Source: JBDTMC01 sp039934475 (GTDB taxonomy: Bacteria > Acidobacteriota > Terriglobia > Bryobacterales > Bryobacteraceae). From it: a stretch of DNA of 6,925 nt. The stretch spans positions 1-6,925 of the forward strand of contig JBDTMC010000421.1 in NCBI GenBank assembly GCA_039934475.1, read 5' to 3'. Position numbers and translations under genes: made by a program. Numbering within the stretch: position 1 is the stretch's first letter; each line of letters starts with the position of its first letter. Shown here piece after piece: positions 6,089 to 6,925 of this stretch. The notes beneath the pieces are model-generated. The model made no database searches. It saw nothing but the letters and a program-made list of their open reading frames with translations, and was not told where the DNA came from.

Positions 6089-6925
6089 GTGATCCGCGTT
6101 TTCCTTGTATTAGTTTTGAGCTGCCTGAGTGCTGCCGCGGCCGATGGTGACAAGGCGTGGCAGGTGTTGGAGAAGAACTGTCTCGGCTGTCACGGAACGG
6201 CCAATCCGGCAGGGCTTGACCTGCACTATCGCGAAGCGATTTTGAAGGGCGGCAAACACGGTCCTGCGGCGGTGCCGGGGAACGCAGACGGCAGCCTGCT
6301 GTATCGAGCAGCGGCGCACGATGGGGCGTTGAAGATGCCTCCGGGAAGCAAGGCCCCGTTGCCGGAACAGGAACTGGCGGTGCTGCGCCAGTGGATCAAC
6401 GATGGGCTGGCTGCGCCTTCAAAAGCCAACGTGTCCGCACATTGGGCGTTTCAGCCGGTGAAGGCGGTGACTCCACCTGAGGACGCCTCTGGCTGGTCGT
6501 GGAACGGCGTGGATCGGTTCATTCAAGCGAAGCTCCACGAGAAGGGTTTGCCACCGGTGGCCGTGGCGGACCGGCGCACCCTGATCCGGCGGGCTTACTT
6601 CGATTTGATTGGACTGGCGCCCACTCCTGAGGAAGTAACCTCGTTTGTCGCCGATTCCTCGCCTGATGCGTATCCGAAACTAGTGGACCGGCTGCTGTCT
6701 TCCCCGCGGTATGGGGAGCGATGGGGGCGGCATTGGATGGACGTGGTGCACTACGCCGATACGGCGGGCGACAATGCCGATTATCCGGTGCCTGAGGCGC
6801 GGCTGTATCGCGACTACATCATCGACTCCTTTAATAAAGACAAGCCGTTTAACGAGTTTGTGCAGGAGCAACTGGCGGGCGACATTCTGGCTAAACAGGG
6901 TCCGCCAGAGAAGTATGCCGAGCGG
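6089..6925 (+). CDS. Planctomycete-type cytochrome c / DUF1549 protein (PSCyt1-PSCyt2), N-terminal part
   Basis: 279 codons are visible and the frame is still open at the right edge. The protein starts with GTG and a Sec signal peptide (residues 1 to about 18: MIRVFLVLVL, ending AAAAD). The heme motif C31-L-G-C-H35 follows, with a candidate axial Met at M83 in LKMPPG and QWINDG (101-106) closing the PSCyt1 cytochrome domain (PF07635 type). From about residue 137 begins the DUF1549 domain (PF07583 type), recognised by NGVDRFIQAKL (139-149), RRAYFDLIGLAPTPEEV (167-183), SPRYGERWGRHWMD (205-218), the YADTAG segment (222-227) and FNEFVQEQLAGD (254-265). Such proteins usually continue into DUF1553 and are often followed by a DUF1501 gene, so the full product is expected to be much longer. 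They are abundant in Planctomycetota and Solibacter-like Acidobacteriota; their biochemical role is unproven. Family assignment is firm. Confidence 0.9.
   Translation, partial: MIRVFLVLVLSCLSAAAADGDKAWQVLEKNCLGCHGTANPAGLDLHYREAILKGGKHGPAAVPGNADGSLLYRAAAHDGALKMPPGSKAPLPEQELAVLRQWINDGLAAPSKANVSAHWAFQPVKAVTPPEDASGWSWNGVDRFIQAKLHEKGLPPVAVADRRTLIRRAYFDLIGLAPTPEEVTSFVADSSPDAYPKLVDRLLSSPRYGERWGRHWMDVVHYADTAGDNADYPVPEARLYRDYIIDSFNKDKPFNEFVQEQLAGDILAKQGPPEKYAER

Overview
The window is high-GC bacterial DNA, densely coded on both strands, with six protein genes and no RNA genes, insertion sequences or CRISPR seen. The mix points to a Solibacter/Bryobacter-type acidobacterium: a planctomycete-type cytochrome c/DUF1549 protein, a Tat-exported type I sulfatase, a large secreted CehA/McbA-like metallohydrolase and a putative secreted GH29-like glycosidase. 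Planctomycetota or Verrucomicrobiota remain possible. The taxonomic call is inference from gene families, not from a marker gene.

Layout: (1) 1-210, minus strand, the 5' end of a Tat-exported protein resembling alpha-L-fucosidases (GH29); it runs off the left edge. (2) 211-276, a short divergent spacer with a 6+6 bp inverted repeat. (3) 277-2469, plus strand, a 730-residue secreted CehA/McbA-like metallohydrolase; its reading frame is open further upstream, but the ribosome binding site and signal peptide place the start at 277. (4) 2471-5992, minus strand, a tightly packed three-gene set read from right to left: a small class II c-type cytochrome, a formylglycine-type sulfatase and a DacB/PBP4-type D-Ala-D-Ala carboxypeptidase. 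The cytochrome stop abuts the sulfatase start, and 6 nt separate the sulfatase stop from the dacB start. The carboxypeptidase converges with the metallohydrolase, leaving 1 nt between their stop codons. (5) 5993-6088, a second divergent spacer. (6) 6089 to the right edge, plus strand, the first 279 codons of a PSCyt1-DUF1549 protein starting with GTG.

All six products carry export signals, so the region encodes periplasmic or extracellular functions: glycan or sulfate-ester breakdown (GH29-like enzyme, sulfatase), hydrolysis of an unknown substrate (CehA/McbA-like enzyme), two heme proteins and one cell-wall enzyme. A joint role in using sulfated, possibly fucose-containing, polysaccharide is a reasonable hypothesis, but nothing in the sequence proves the substrate. 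I found no clearly new system. The points most worth a second look are the coupled cytochrome-sulfatase-carboxypeptidase set, the divergent pair of heme protein genes, and the unusual metal-site surroundings of the CehA/McbA-like protein.
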